Part shown: piece by piece, positions 33,501 through 43,838 of the stretch | How the letters are laid out: each line of letters starts with the position of its first letter | Position numbering within the stretch: position 1 is the first letter of the stretch | From: Liolophura sinensis | Lineage: Eukaryota; Mollusca; Polyplacophora; Chitonida; Chitonidae | Assembly (NCBI RefSeq): GCF_032854445.1 | Contig: NC_088295.1 | Location: 16,851,385 to 16,915,384 of the forward strand | Direction: 5' to 3' | Length of the DNA: 64,000 bases | The notes under the pieces: generated by a model | Database searches by the model: none | What the model saw: the letters and a program-made list of their open reading frames with translations, nothing else | Told to the model about the DNA's origin: nothing | Translations under genes and position numbers: made by a program

Positions 33501-36500
33501 GAAAACACCTCTGTAGCATCTTCATGTAAAAGTTCCACTATAAAATGGCTCAATGATATTCAACATGAAAATACGTGTGCTATACTTGAATGGTCACCAA
33601 AGGCATCGACAGTACCTTATGTTGGTACGTTTGTTCTGCTTTAATGTCACTTTTGACAATGTTTGACTACATCTGAATGGCAACTCATTGTAGCATCATT
33701 TTGCAATGCTTCCTGGGAATGGCTGGCCAAGGCACCAACCATGACAGTATAATCACAGAGATAGTCTAGTTGATGTGAGAGAGCTAAGTACCAAGGTCTT
33801 CAAACTGATTCAGGACTGAACCATGGTCTCCAGCTTTTGAGGCACTGAGAAATCTTATATCAAAATGTCAATTTTATAACGTTTCCATTCTCAAAACGCC
33901 TAACAAAATGGGTGGGGCATTGTAACCATGATTACATCTAGGCCACCAGTTCTGGAAGTTAGCAGCTGACACATGTAAGGTGTCTTTATTTGGTGTTTTC
34001 CTTTATCACACCGAAAGACGAGCTAATCTGAATCCTCTTACCCTTTGCGGGTTGACGGCATTGTCTGTCTCAGGCACAGAATCCACCCCCCTGGAGAGAG
34101 CATCATCCAAAACGTCGTCCACAGCTGAAAAAAATAGAACGATATTTGAATCATGTACTTTACATATGGGTAGTGTGAAAGCTTTAATTATAAGATTGCT
34201 TGTTTTTAATGCCATTAGAGATGGTTATGATCATACGTATATAAAGGCCAGCAAGGCAAAAAATACTGCTAAGACACCTTTCACCTTAAGATTTTTAAAG
34301 GAGGGAACAGTTCAAGTTCATCTGGAATCCTCTACATGCATAGATGAAACAATTTCCGCTGTTAGAATGCAAAAATTATTAACAAAACCTCTGAAGTGAC
34401 ATAATATTGCTCCGTGTGGGTGTATATGAACAGAGTTTGGCCTTCATGATACTCAAACTGAAGAATGATCACTATTCCAATGAAACTGAAAATATCTGAG
34501 GTTCAGGACTAGTGTACAACAGTATTGATTTTAACCTTTTAAAAGTGACAACAGCAACAGCAATGGTGACACAGTAGGGAAACACAATACAGAAACAAAT
34601 AGATTAATTTTATTTTAAAGTGAGTCAATTTCTTAACCAAGTGATGGTGGTTTCCTGGGAGGTAAACCCTGCAGTAAGAAAAGAATGAAACTCTCTCTGT
34701 GATACATGCAGTAATCTATATGTGTACTTAAGTGCATGTATCATGCACTAATTTACAAGCTATAGAAAAAGTCAGAATTTGACAACTACTAATTTTTCAC
34801 AGGCTGATGCAACTGTGAATGATTGTGGATGACCATGAATGATTGTTGATAATGATGGATGTGGATGACCATGAATGATTGTGGATAATGATGGATGACT
34901 GTGGATGACCATGAATGATTGTGGATGACTGTGGATGACCATGAAAAGTATTTAGTATAAGGGTTATCACCTGAGCTTGAGGTGTTCGAAAGCCATTTCT
35001 GACTTAAGTCAAATTTTGAAACCTGTGTTTTGAAAACTACATAAGTTTTACACAGTAAAGTTGGAAAAAGCAGAAAAAAATCTACAAACTGTGCGATACA
35101 GAACTAGGTGTCCTTGCCTTTCGTGCACCCTAGAGAACAACTAGAGAGTTAGCTTACTCAGCCTTCCCTGTGCCCTAGATGACAGCTGAAGTGAGAGAGC
35201 CAGCTTACCTAGCCTTCCCTGCACCCTCTAGCTACATGTAGAGTGAGAGAATCAGCTTACCCAACCTTTCCTGTGCCCTAAAGTGAGAAAGTTAGCTTAC
35301 CCAGCCTTTCCTGTGCCCTAAAGGTCAACTAGTCAGAGCCAGTTTACCCACCCTAGTGAAAGAGCCAGCTTACTCGGCCTTTCTTGTGTCCTAGAGGACA
35401 ACTAGAGTGAGAAAGCGAGCTAACTAACCTTTCCTGTGCCCTAGAGTGAGAAAGCTAGCTTACCCAGCCTTTCCTGTGCCATAGAGGACAACTAGAGAGA
35501 GAGCCAGATTACCCAGCTTTTCTTGTGCCCTAGATTACAATTAGAACTAGAGAGCCAGCTTACTCAGCCTTTCCTGTGCCTTAGATGACAACCAGAGTGA
35601 TAGACCGCTTACCCAGCCTTTCCTGCACCCCAGAGGACTAGAGTAAATGAGCCAGCTTACCCAGCCTTCCCTGTGCCCTAGAGGGCAACGAGAGTGAGAA
35701 AGCCAGCTTACCTAGACTTTCCTGTGCCCTAAAGGACAACTAGGGTGAGAGAACTATCTTACCCATCCTTTCCTGTGACAGAAGTTCCTCCATGGATTCG
35801 TCAGGCTTTCCATTGAAGCTTCCCTCTGACACACAGCCATTGAGGCAACCTTTAGTTTTTTTGCCACACCTCTCTGCTCCTGACCGGTGAAATATATACA
35901 ACATCACATCCCTGTTGAAACAAAATAAAAACCACAATTACAGAATTTATGGTTAAACCACGGAAAAGCCATTATACTGTAAGTTTAGTACAAGCATTAA
36001 ATCATGAACCATTGACGAAAACCATGTTTAATACTTGTATTTATAATGTTCTGGTTTCACAGTTTTCTACCATGGGTGGATTGCCATGCATCCATTCTAT
36101 TGCAAGGAAATACAATTTAATCAACAGCTCCAAAACCCTTCAGAATTAGAACCTGATTATAACAGGGAAGAAAGTAACATTGTATTATGCCACCTGTCAT
36201 GCCTGTACACCATCTGAACACCCTGAGTGGTCTGATCTTTCACTTACCTATTTTTTAACTTGCTTGTTGCAACTAAATGACGAGCTGTCTGGTTATTGTC
36301 ATTTTTTGCATCAACATTAGCACCAAACACAATGAGACTCTTGATCAAATCAATGTTGTCTTTCTGAAAAACACAAGATATTTCTCATGCCACCTGTGAG
36401 AAAACACAAGTATGCCACCAGACAATGAAGTTCTTTGAACTAAAACAAGGTAAGCTGCTGAATCATTACCTTGATGAACTCTTCTGAAAATGAAGGCAAG

Positions 36501-39500
36501 AAGAAGCCATTTACGCAGATTAACATTATGTATGAGTCAAACTGGATGTACGATCGTGCTCATAACTCCAAAAAGATACAATCACCTTATAACTCCTTTA
36601 AGCAAGCGGCTTAATTTTTTTCACAATCAATTTTAAACTCAATAGGGCCACATAAAATTGCCTCCCTTGAGGTTAAAGTGGCATAGGCTGGTTAGATTCC
36701 TATTTTCAAGACGCATATTAATTTTGTGAAGTGATTTGAAAGAAAGAAAGCTGAATATTTTTAAACCATTTGGATGAAATTTAAAAATCCTCCAATGAAA
36801 TACACGTACATGTATGCTAAAGCGTATCTCAGACAGCTTGCGCAAACTCGATAAATCATATTCTACCTAAGCTGAAAAGATGCATTTTATCTCTCGCCAA
36901 GTTTTGAGACTCACAGAGGCTGATATGTTTTTCTACACTCTGCTGCCTAGAAAACAGAAGCAACCATCATGACAAACCCTACATAATGTATACTTCAATA
37001 AGCTCGGTCCCACCTCTCTTAGTTTCGCGCCTGATACTTCATAGCTGCTAGTGTATAGCAAGGGAGGTAATTCAGAGGAGGCCTACTGCGGGGCTTATGC
37101 TGTAAGTCTTAATAATGACTGTAGCTGCGACCTCATCGAGCATGCGGGCCAAGTGTATATGGAAGCCAGAAGCACCTTAACTCTTCTACATTGTTTAACC
37201 AATAAACATGTAACTGTAACAGGCATACAGAGTTTTTCTTTTCTCACATCTAATAAACAACATATACATATCTTTACTTTTCCAAAAAACTGAGAGATAA
37301 TGTAATTTTTTGTTTTCAGCACTAATATCTGTCCTAAAAATCAGAAGAATTACAGTGCATGTAAGTTATTATCTGTGACCCACCTTAACAGCTAGATGAA
37401 GGGGTGTGTTACCTCCCTTGCCTGCTGCATTCACACATGTCCCATGACATAGCAAGCCAGTGACACAGTCCAATCGTCCTCTCTCCAGCATAATGTTAAG
37501 GGGTGAGTCCCCTGCTTCACTGACAGCATTCAGATCACACCCCTTCTCCACACATAGCTCCACAGCCTTCAGCAAACAAACCATCATGTGTTATTAGGGA
37601 TGTAATATGCTGTTAAAAAGAGCATCATGATTAAAAGAGGAGACCGCAAAGTGTCAATATTGCCACAAAACCTAACATAGCCTTAAGAACTCCTACTTAA
37701 GCTCTATCCATAGGAGGCACATTTTTGTGTGCAAAAATTACCTGCATGATTGTGTGAAAATTGTAAATTTTAATGACATTTGTCATGTTTTCTTCCTGTC
37801 AGACATACTGCATTTATGGCTACAAAATCTGTTTGTGAGTTCTAAATGTCACAACAACAATCAGCATGGGGGCTGCTTAACTATTATCTTAACTTAACTA
37901 TTAATGTACATCAAGCCTTACAGTATCTGTCACAAAATCTGATGAAGAAAACATGCTTTGGGTTAGTAAAACCACATCCAGAATGGTAGGAGAAGAGAAT
38001 TTAATTTGAAGATACCTATATAAACATTAATTTAACCACAGAATATGTATCTTAGCTATCAGATAATCCCCCCACTATCACACCCTGCTACATTTTTTCT
38101 GCATAAAAATTATAGGCTGACCAGATTTATCCATTACTTTATTCCCCAAATTTGACATTATTTGAAACCAATGACACAAGTGGCTTTGTCTGCTCGTTGG
38201 ATGGAATTAATAAATAAAAACATTGTTTGCACAAGCAAGTTGCCCCTTACAATCCAGCTCCAGCAGTGGGTAATATTTGACAGCATGGTATAAACATTCC
38301 ACTGATAAATAAACAATGCATAACAGGCTTTCATACTTCTTTTGACTTTGCCCAATGTACAGGTGTTCCATTATACTTGCTATCCCTGGAGTTAATTTGG
38401 TCTGGGTGATGAGTTAAGATCTTCCGAGCTGATCTATAAAGGGGATAAACAAAGCAGGAAGTGAGTACTGTCATGGACAGTAAGCATTAAAGGAAGAGCA
38501 CACTGTGTTATTTAAAACTGTGAATAACTGACATGATCATTCTTGATCTTCATATTGATTTCTCTAAATTACAATGTGCTACATAGGTAGAAACTCAGTT
38601 TTATACTTTACATTAACCAACATAAAATACTGAGTTTAGTACTTATCCACAGACAAAAAGCTGTTAGAGAAAAGCAGGTGCTTGTTTTAGCTTCAATGCT
38701 ATAGCCATTTTCACCACTGTACATGTACATTTGGCTGACCATACTCAGTCTTATGAAACATTCCTGTGCCTTTGTAATGGTGTTATGAAAGGTAGATAGG
38801 ATCAACAGAAAGATACCAGCATGTCTCCAGCCAAAGGACATAAATTATGTACAGATTTGACACATTCCATAAAGACAAGATAAGTACATGTAATTGGTAT
38901 TGATGAACTGCAGGGATTAAGAGCTAACAGAAGCAAATGGATATGTATTCATACACAAAGTACAAGAAGAAATAGATTGGGACAGACAAAGCCTTTACAT
39001 TACTTAAGGCAGATAATAAACAAGATTCTCATTTGGGTCCTTTTTGAAAGGTAAAAGAGATAAAAACCTTGGCAATATGCAATTCACTGCATCTTGAATA
39101 TGTAAAATCTTAAGACTTATTCCTTAATAAATGTACAGCCTGTCTCAATGATATCCTAAGTACTTGCATATCTTGAAATATTATCAAGCTATATCTGGTC
39201 AAATTCCAGAAGTGTCGACAGACAACATCCCCTTTAGATTTTTGCTTTGGTACTAGATTACTATTTGATAGCACAGCAGAAGGTAATTTATAGTCTTCTG
39301 TACATAACACTGGAAAATCTGGACATTTATTGTTCCTAATTTGGATACACATTGCAGGACACTTTAGACTTTGAAATATTATCAAGCTATATCTGGTCAA
39401 ATTCCAGAAGTGTCGACAGACAACTTCCCCTTTAGATTTTTACTTTGGTACTAGATTACTATTTGATAGCACAGCAGAAGGTAATTTATAGTCTTCTGTA

Positions 39501-42500
39501 TCTAACACTGGAAAATCTGGACATTTATTGTTCCTAATTTGGATACACATTGCAGGACACTTTAGACTTTAAAGTGATATGACTCAATTTCAGTAGCTTT
39601 TACTCAGGTGGAAGAGACAAAAAGTAAACTAATTCTATAACCTCATGGGAAGCACTTCTGTGCAAACACAGTAGCATTAATAATAAAAACTTTGTTACCA
39701 GGCAGATGGACAAACAGACAATGCCAAGTGTAATAGATCTCGTAATAAGGAGTAAAACAAAAAAAAAGCGTGATGGCAAGAAGGGTACCTAATATGATTG
39801 AATTATATGTATAAAGAAGAAGACATGAGTAAAAAAAGTGCATATATCAGTTTTCCTAAATTTAACAACAATTTGTTGTGAGGCATTTGATAAACTGCCT
39901 GTCCTTGGGCTTCAGACAAACCAGTGAGAGCTGGATCCGATCAAGTGAAGTTAATGGTCAAAAGCTACTGATCTAAACTAAGATTCTGCCCTTTGACACT
40001 TAAAAAACTGACAAATAACTAAACAAAGTATTCATAACACTAAAAATTACTCAATATTTTCAGCCTAGATCCTATTCTTCAATTTACTTCATAAACCAGT
40101 GAACCCAAATACTCCAAATGTTGATCACATACTATGATCATTATACTTAACCTTAAAAAACATATAATTAAATTTTAAACCAAAAGCAACTGAACAGCGG
40201 TTCTGTAGACTATAAGGAGATACGGTCAGGCTGAACAATGAACGATTGGCACTGAATGAATGAATGACTGCTTAAGCTTTTACGTTGTACTGAACGATTT
40301 TTCAGTCATATGATGATTAGGAGTCATTAGGTACATGTATGTGTGCATATCGCCTGTCTTCTTGTGACACAGCAAATCCATGATGCCAAAGTGCTGGCGC
40401 CACTGAAATATCATGCCAAAAACACCACACATGACACTCCACCCATTCAAATTATACTGACACCAAGCCAACCAGTTCGGCTTCCTTGCTCTAACCTCTT
40501 AATGCTGAGTGCCAAGTGAGGCAGTAAAAAGTACCATTTTATAGTATTTGGTATGACCCAACCCAGGTTTGATCATGGGTCTCCCAACTTCGAGACGAGA
40601 TTGGCAGTGAAAGCAAACTTAAGCATTTCTCAGGTGACACATTTTGCATGATTCTGATTGATTCATCCACCTTACAGGGCTATTTAGGAATTTTTGTGAA
40701 TTTTTATGGCATCAAAAGTATCATTTTAATGCTTAACATGCTTCAGAAAGTTTTAAATATCAAACTTCAGGTGATATACATGCTGACGAGATTCACTTTA
40801 AGTGCACGAATATCAAAAAACCCATAAAATGCTAACTAAACTTACTCAATGTCACCAACTTTGAAGGCCATATGGATTGGTTTGGTGTCACACCCTGTGG
40901 CATTTACATCCGCTCCATTGGACAGTAACTTGTCAGTGCTGTCAGGTTTGCTCTCAGAACAAGCCAAGTGGAGAGCACTCTGGCCTGAAGCATTCAGCCA
41001 ATTGATCACTCCATTATGATCTGCCTTCGCCATCAACTGCAACACAGACAAACAATACACAGGTTTCTTTAAATAATACAACCTTTGAGGATCGAGTCAA
41101 AACATATAATGGACATGTTCACAAGGGTAAGAAATAAAAAATGTGACAGATCAGAGATGTTATAAACTGTACACGGTATCTAACATTTCATCCTTGACTT
41201 CAGTATCATGTTTTCTCTGTTTCTGAGAGTTCAATGGATCTCAGAAAGGTGTATTAAGGTTTGTTTATAAGGCAGGATAATATCCAACCAGAAAAGATTG
41301 TCTGCACCACCCAGACCTTAATACAGCTTTTTAACTTTGGCACCCTTTTCTGGTTCCATAACTTCGGCTGAAATAAAACAATTGTTGACATTTATCAAAC
41401 AATAGGCTGAGTATGCCACTTTGCTTTGCTGTTCACAAAAGCAATATTTAGTCAGCTACTCATGTGTTTTTTTTCCCTATTTTGTTTCATTAATTTCACA
41501 GGAGTTATCAATTGTTTTGCATCAAAGTAACAAAGAAAAGAGTCAAAAAGATACATCAGAGATTGATAGAATGTATGGACGCCCCATATTTTCCCATAGG
41601 CCAGAAAAGGTGAACACTCCACCCAGCTTCTAAGTAAACAGAAGGCATATTAAACAAACCAAAAATTTAAAGTTCATATACCTGGGTCCAACCATGCAAG
41701 TAGAACATTTAAAACATTTTATTCTTCATTTGTGTGTAATATTCATGAAGTCTGGCAAATGCAGGAAATACAGGGCACCAGTTTGATGCATAAAGCATGG
41801 TAAATGTACCCTTGTGGACAATCTCGAACAGACTAACCTCAATGGCATCAGGGCAGTATATGACAGCTTTGTGATAAGCTGTGTCACCGTCAGCCTTGAC
41901 CATGTCCAGCTTTGCACCCTGTTTCAGCATCTCCTCCACACAGGCCTGGTGACCAGCTGTTATAGCCACCATCAGAGGGGTCAGCGCGGTGTCAGTTGTG
42001 GCTGTGTTAAGGCATCTATAAACAACACACAGCGTGAGGGTCAGGTGACAAGTGGGATAACAAACACACTGCAGATCTTAGCACAAATTCACACAACTTC
42101 CAATATGAAAATATCATCCTCACATATAATTCATTACGATACGACTTGCTCTCTATCTAATCAAGAAACTAGTGCATCTATGTCAAGTAGTATGCATCGC
42201 CCTTACGACAAGTTCCCTTGTTTATTTTACTGGGCTTTAATAAATGTGTGCTTGAAACACTTTTACCCGTTTAAAAACCACTTGCTTCACAAGGTGTAGG
42301 GACCTACAACCCCCAGGCGTAAAGGCGTAGCTCAACCAGCTGGAGTTGGATTCAAATAAATGATCTTGTAAGTAACAAGGTGATTGGATGGTAGCAAGAG
42401 CAAGGCTTTAGAGCAATTAGCCTATGCCGGTGTCTTGTGAAGATTTTAATTTTGGTTACTGCTATGTTTACTTGTCTGTCTCACACCTGGATATAGGTTT

Positions 42501-43838
42501 GTGTTTTAAGGCATCCACAAGACCAACATGGGCTGCCACATGGGCTACAGTCCAGGTGGGGTTCTGCCGGACTGTGTCACATATAAGTTGTAACATCTGT
42601 TCCTGGTACACCTTTAACGTGCTTTTGTACAGAGGGACAAGTATAGAAGCCAACTTTTTGAAGGTGGAACTGGCCTCTCCTTCATTGGTCAATCTGAATA
42701 AACTGAAAAAAAAACGAAACAAAACAAAAATACCCTGATTAACATCAGCCATGGATTGGTCATGGTCACTATGGTCTACCTTCAACAAAGAAATCTACAC
42801 ACCAAAGATAAAAGGAAATAACCGTTCTGTCCCAGCAGCAGTAAGTAATACCTGTAAAAGGATATGCCTTATACCACTTATCAGTTATAGCAAGATAGCC
42901 ACAGCCAGGCAGAAATGGAAACACAGGCTTCATCTGTATGTTATGAATTTCAACATTAAACCCTTAGCCATTTTGTATTTATTACTTCCTGGGAATATTG
43001 TTCCAGGGGCACAATTTCACAATTTTGAAATTGTTCCCTTTTGACTTGACAAAAGTCATTAGATACACGGTATGGTGTGATATCCAAATGTGGAGATATA
43101 CATACATGTACATACATACATGTCAGATTTCATTGTTGTTATTGGAGGACACAGCTCAAACAATTAGCATCTGTAGAATTTTAACAAGAAATTTACATTA
43201 CAAGGAGCCACAGGACATTGTATGAAACTAGTGGATCACCTCTGTGTGCTTATACTGTGCTATACCCTATACCCTAGGAATTATTAAAGGAGAGTTTGGT
43301 AAACAGCCCCCTTTCATCTTATTTATATCTTTGCTCCAATTTTTAACCACCTACCTGAAACTGTTTCCAGGGTGGGCTGCAGAGTGGTACAACACTGCCT
43401 CAAAGCAGCCGGTTTGCTTGTAGAGTGTCATGGCATCATTTCTCTCCACTACTTTCTCCCTTTACAAAAACAAAAAAGTTATTCCTTTGTGATACAGCTG
43501 TTTACTAGTGAAAGACCACAAAGTGAAGGATTTCACTGCACCGAAGCAAGTTTTATGACTTTATGTTCAACTTCATTTATCAGGTTTGACTGGCATGTAC
43601 TCAATGAAAATAATACAAGACCAATTAAGTCCATGTTCAAGTATTCATACTATACATCAATGAACAAACTATATAAAAGGCTAAGAAAGATTGAAATTAG
43701 CTGTTTAAATATTTAAATACAAGTAATCTCAACTCACTTCTTTTGTTTCTCAGGTTCACATACTTGAACCTTATAAGGGTTTATATTAGCTCCTGCTGCA
43801 TTGATCAGCCCACCCACAACCTTGAAGAAGGAGCTCAT
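27356..43838 (-). CDS. PLA2G6: Calcium-independent phospholipase A2 beta (PLA2G6), 16 exons, 804 aa
   Basis: Sixteen exons with GT..AG junctions join in frame into 804 residues, against about 806 for the human long isoform. Order: a short N-terminal region; ankyrin repeats at about 118-390 ([31 protein letters not shown]); a variable linker at 396-473; and the patatin lipase domain. The glycine-rich oxyanion loop is DGGGIRG (478-484), the nucleophile is Ser513 in GTSTG and the catalytic Asp644 is in [17 protein letters not shown] and VSLGTGR are also intact. The family hydrolyses sn-2 acyl chains of phospholipids without calcium, in the cytosol and on membranes including mitochondria, for membrane remodelling; human loss causes infantile neuroaxonal dystrophy. 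A four-codon upstream ORF lies just before the ATG. No key residue is missing, so the gene looks functional. Three introns hold splice-site-bearing tandem arrays. Confidence 0.97.
28070..28285. repeat. 42-bp tandem array, 5 copies, PLA2G6 intron 15
   Basis: Five copies of a 42-bp unit with CTGGTAACCAGTGTTCAATG, then CTACAACACCCCTAGGCCAAAT. The sequence differs from the larger 42-bp array in the same intron. A plus-strand ORF through it is a repeat artefact. Confidence 0.93.
28548..29990 (-). repeat. Splice-donor minisatellite, ~34 copies of 42-43 bp, PLA2G6 intron 15
   Basis: Minus-strand units carry GAACAGgtaaac, preceded by ATTAACATATC and followed by CCAGTGTCATCCC. The exon 15 3' end reads ATTAATATCCTCCAGGAACAG|gtaaac and is itself the first unit. 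Units next to the exon are 43 bp with the CCTCCA version; the distal ones are mostly 42 bp with AAGAG instead. The many overlapping 14-residue-periodic ORFs here are artefacts. Confidence 0.97.
29972..30139 (-). CDS. PLA2G6: PLA2G6 exon 15 (residues 671-726)
   Basis: Acceptor ttgccttcag, donor GAACAG|gtaaac. Encodes [15 protein letters not shown]. Its last ~22 bases and the donor are the template for the 34-copy array in the following intron. Confidence 0.96.
30212..30370 (-). mobile_element. SINE in PLA2G6 intron 14
   Basis: Minus orientation. AAATAAA tail, AAAACACCAATC, the core, and the CATGCTGGCTTCCCCTC block are present; the head is missing. Confidence 0.88.
30495..30649 (-). CDS. PLA2G6: PLA2G6 exon 14, catalytic Asp644 (residues 619-670)
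   Basis: Acceptor gatcattgtag, donor ACTCAG|gtatta. Encodes [22 protein letters not shown] and MTEIHEYN. The acceptor region is the template for the array just upstream of this exon. Confidence 0.97.
30650..31370 (-). repeat. Splice-acceptor minisatellite, ~13 copies of 48-54 bp, PLA2G6 intron 13
   Basis: On the minus strand each unit reads GAATGTTACTGTATTTTGAT, then GGATGTAG and AGGAGT. The exon 14 acceptor reads GAATGTTACTCATTTTGATC, then ATTGTAG|AACAGT, so the real acceptor is a member of the array. Two unit lengths (with or without a CATCAACT insert) alternate. Confidence 0.92.
31400..31482 (-). mobile_element. SINE remnant in PLA2G6 intron 13
   Basis: Tail and diverged core only (GTGGAAAACTCTTGAGGACT on the minus strand). 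Confidence 0.6.
32183..32313 (-). CDS. PLA2G6: PLA2G6 exon 13 (residues 575-618)
   Basis: Acceptor atttcccag, donor CTAGTG|gtaagt. Encodes [20 protein letters not shown], the family's conserved block. Confidence 0.97.
32634..32784 (-). CDS. PLA2G6: PLA2G6 exon 12 (residues 525-574)
   Basis: Acceptor ttttaacag, donor CCCAA|gtgagt. Encodes [17 protein letters not shown] and LEDLLKKEL, collinear with human. Confidence 0.96.
33178..33331 (-). CDS. PLA2G6: PLA2G6 exon 11, catalytic Ser513 (residues 474-524)
   Basis: Acceptor cttctcag, donor GCTATTG|gtaaa. It encodes the oxyanion loop [11 protein letters not shown] and the nucleophile elbow [14 protein letters not shown]. Confidence 0.98.
34042..34124 (-). 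CDS. PLA2G6: PLA2G6 exon 10, linker (residues 446-473)
   Basis: Acceptor ttttttcag, donor CAAAGG|gtaaga. A short Asp-rich linker ([14 protein letters not shown]) just before the catalytic domain. Divergent in sequence, but phase-consistent on both sides. Confidence 0.85.
34815..34945. repeat. Short tandem repeat, PLA2G6 intron 9
   Basis: Imperfect repeats of GGATGACCATGAATGATTGT, with a TGATGGATG variant. Confidence 0.85.
35100..35770 (-). repeat. Splice-donor minisatellite, ~13 copies of ~51 bp, PLA2G6 intron 9
   Basis: On the minus strand units carry CACAGGAAAGGCTGGgtaag, then CTGGCTCTCTCACTCTAGTT. The exon 9 end reads CACAGGAAAGGATGGgtaag, so the real donor is the first unit. Units are variable, with internal deletions. 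Confidence 0.94.
35763..35911 (-). CDS. PLA2G6: PLA2G6 exon 9, linker (residues 396-445)
   Basis: Acceptor gtttcaacag, donor GGATGG|gtaaga. It encodes a Cys/Lys/Gly-rich linker ([16 protein letters not shown]) ending ELLSQERM. Its last 15 bases and donor are repeated about 13 times in the following intron. Confidence 0.93.
36248..36363 (-). CDS. PLA2G6: PLA2G6 exon 8, last ankyrin repeat (residues 358-395)
   Basis: Acceptor ttttcag, donor AAATAG|gtaagt. Encodes [16 protein letters not shown], close to the human last repeat. Confidence 0.95.
37384..37566 (-). CDS. PLA2G6: PLA2G6 exon 7, ankyrin (residues 297-357)
   Basis: Acceptor tttgctgaag, donor GTTAAG|gtgggt. Encodes [18 protein letters not shown] and [10 protein letters not shown]. 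Confidence 0.95.
38337..38433 (-). CDS. PLA2G6: PLA2G6 exon 6, ankyrin (residues 264-296)
   Basis: Acceptor ctttatag, donor AAAGAA|gtatga. Too short for an ORF-based call. It encodes [16 protein letters not shown], which aligns with the human segment ending LHWAKNAE. Phase closes exactly between exons 5 and 7. Confidence 0.95.
39175..39570. repeat. 198-bp tandem duplication, PLA2G6 intron 5
   Basis: Copies 39175-39372 and 39373-39570 are nearly identical, with only a few differences, so the duplication is recent. No coding sense is apparent. Confidence 0.95.
40846..41036 (-). CDS. PLA2G6: PLA2G6 exon 5, ankyrin (residues 201-263)
   Basis: Acceptor gtgttgcag, donor ATTGA|gtaag. Encodes [13 protein letters not shown] and [13 protein letters not shown], a classical ankyrin repeat. 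Confidence 0.96.
41838..42015 (-). CDS. PLA2G6: PLA2G6 exon 4, ankyrin (residues 141-200)
   Basis: Acceptor gtttatag, donor ATTGAG|gttagt. Ankyrin signatures [20 protein letters not shown] and GDTAYHKAV are present. The plus-strand ORF here is a shadow. Confidence 0.93.
42487..42702 (-). CDS. PLA2G6: PLA2G6 exon 3 (residues 69-140)
   Basis: Acceptor tttttttcag, donor ATCCAG|gtgtga. It encodes [20 protein letters not shown], collinear with the human segment before the first ankyrin repeat. Confidence 0.95.
43355..43459 (-). CDS. PLA2G6: PLA2G6 exon 2 (to residue 68)
   Basis: Acceptor ttgtaaag, donor TTTCAG|gtaggt. It encodes [20 protein letters not shown], like the N-terminal fold of the family. 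Confidence 0.88.
43738..43838 (-). CDS. PLA2G6: PLA2G6 exon 1 (residues 1-33)
   Basis: ATG at 43838 after gccaaaag; it starts [10 protein letters not shown]. This resembles the short hydrophobic/Phe start of the vertebrate protein. Donor AA|gtgagt, phase 2. Upstream the likely acceptor cacacatgtag suggests a 5' non-coding exon. Confidence 0.85.

Noticed and set aside
41814-42299. 161-codon plus-strand ORF, the longest in the window
   Set aside because: It is antisense to PLA2G6 exon 4 and its intron; the minus frame is clearly the coding one.
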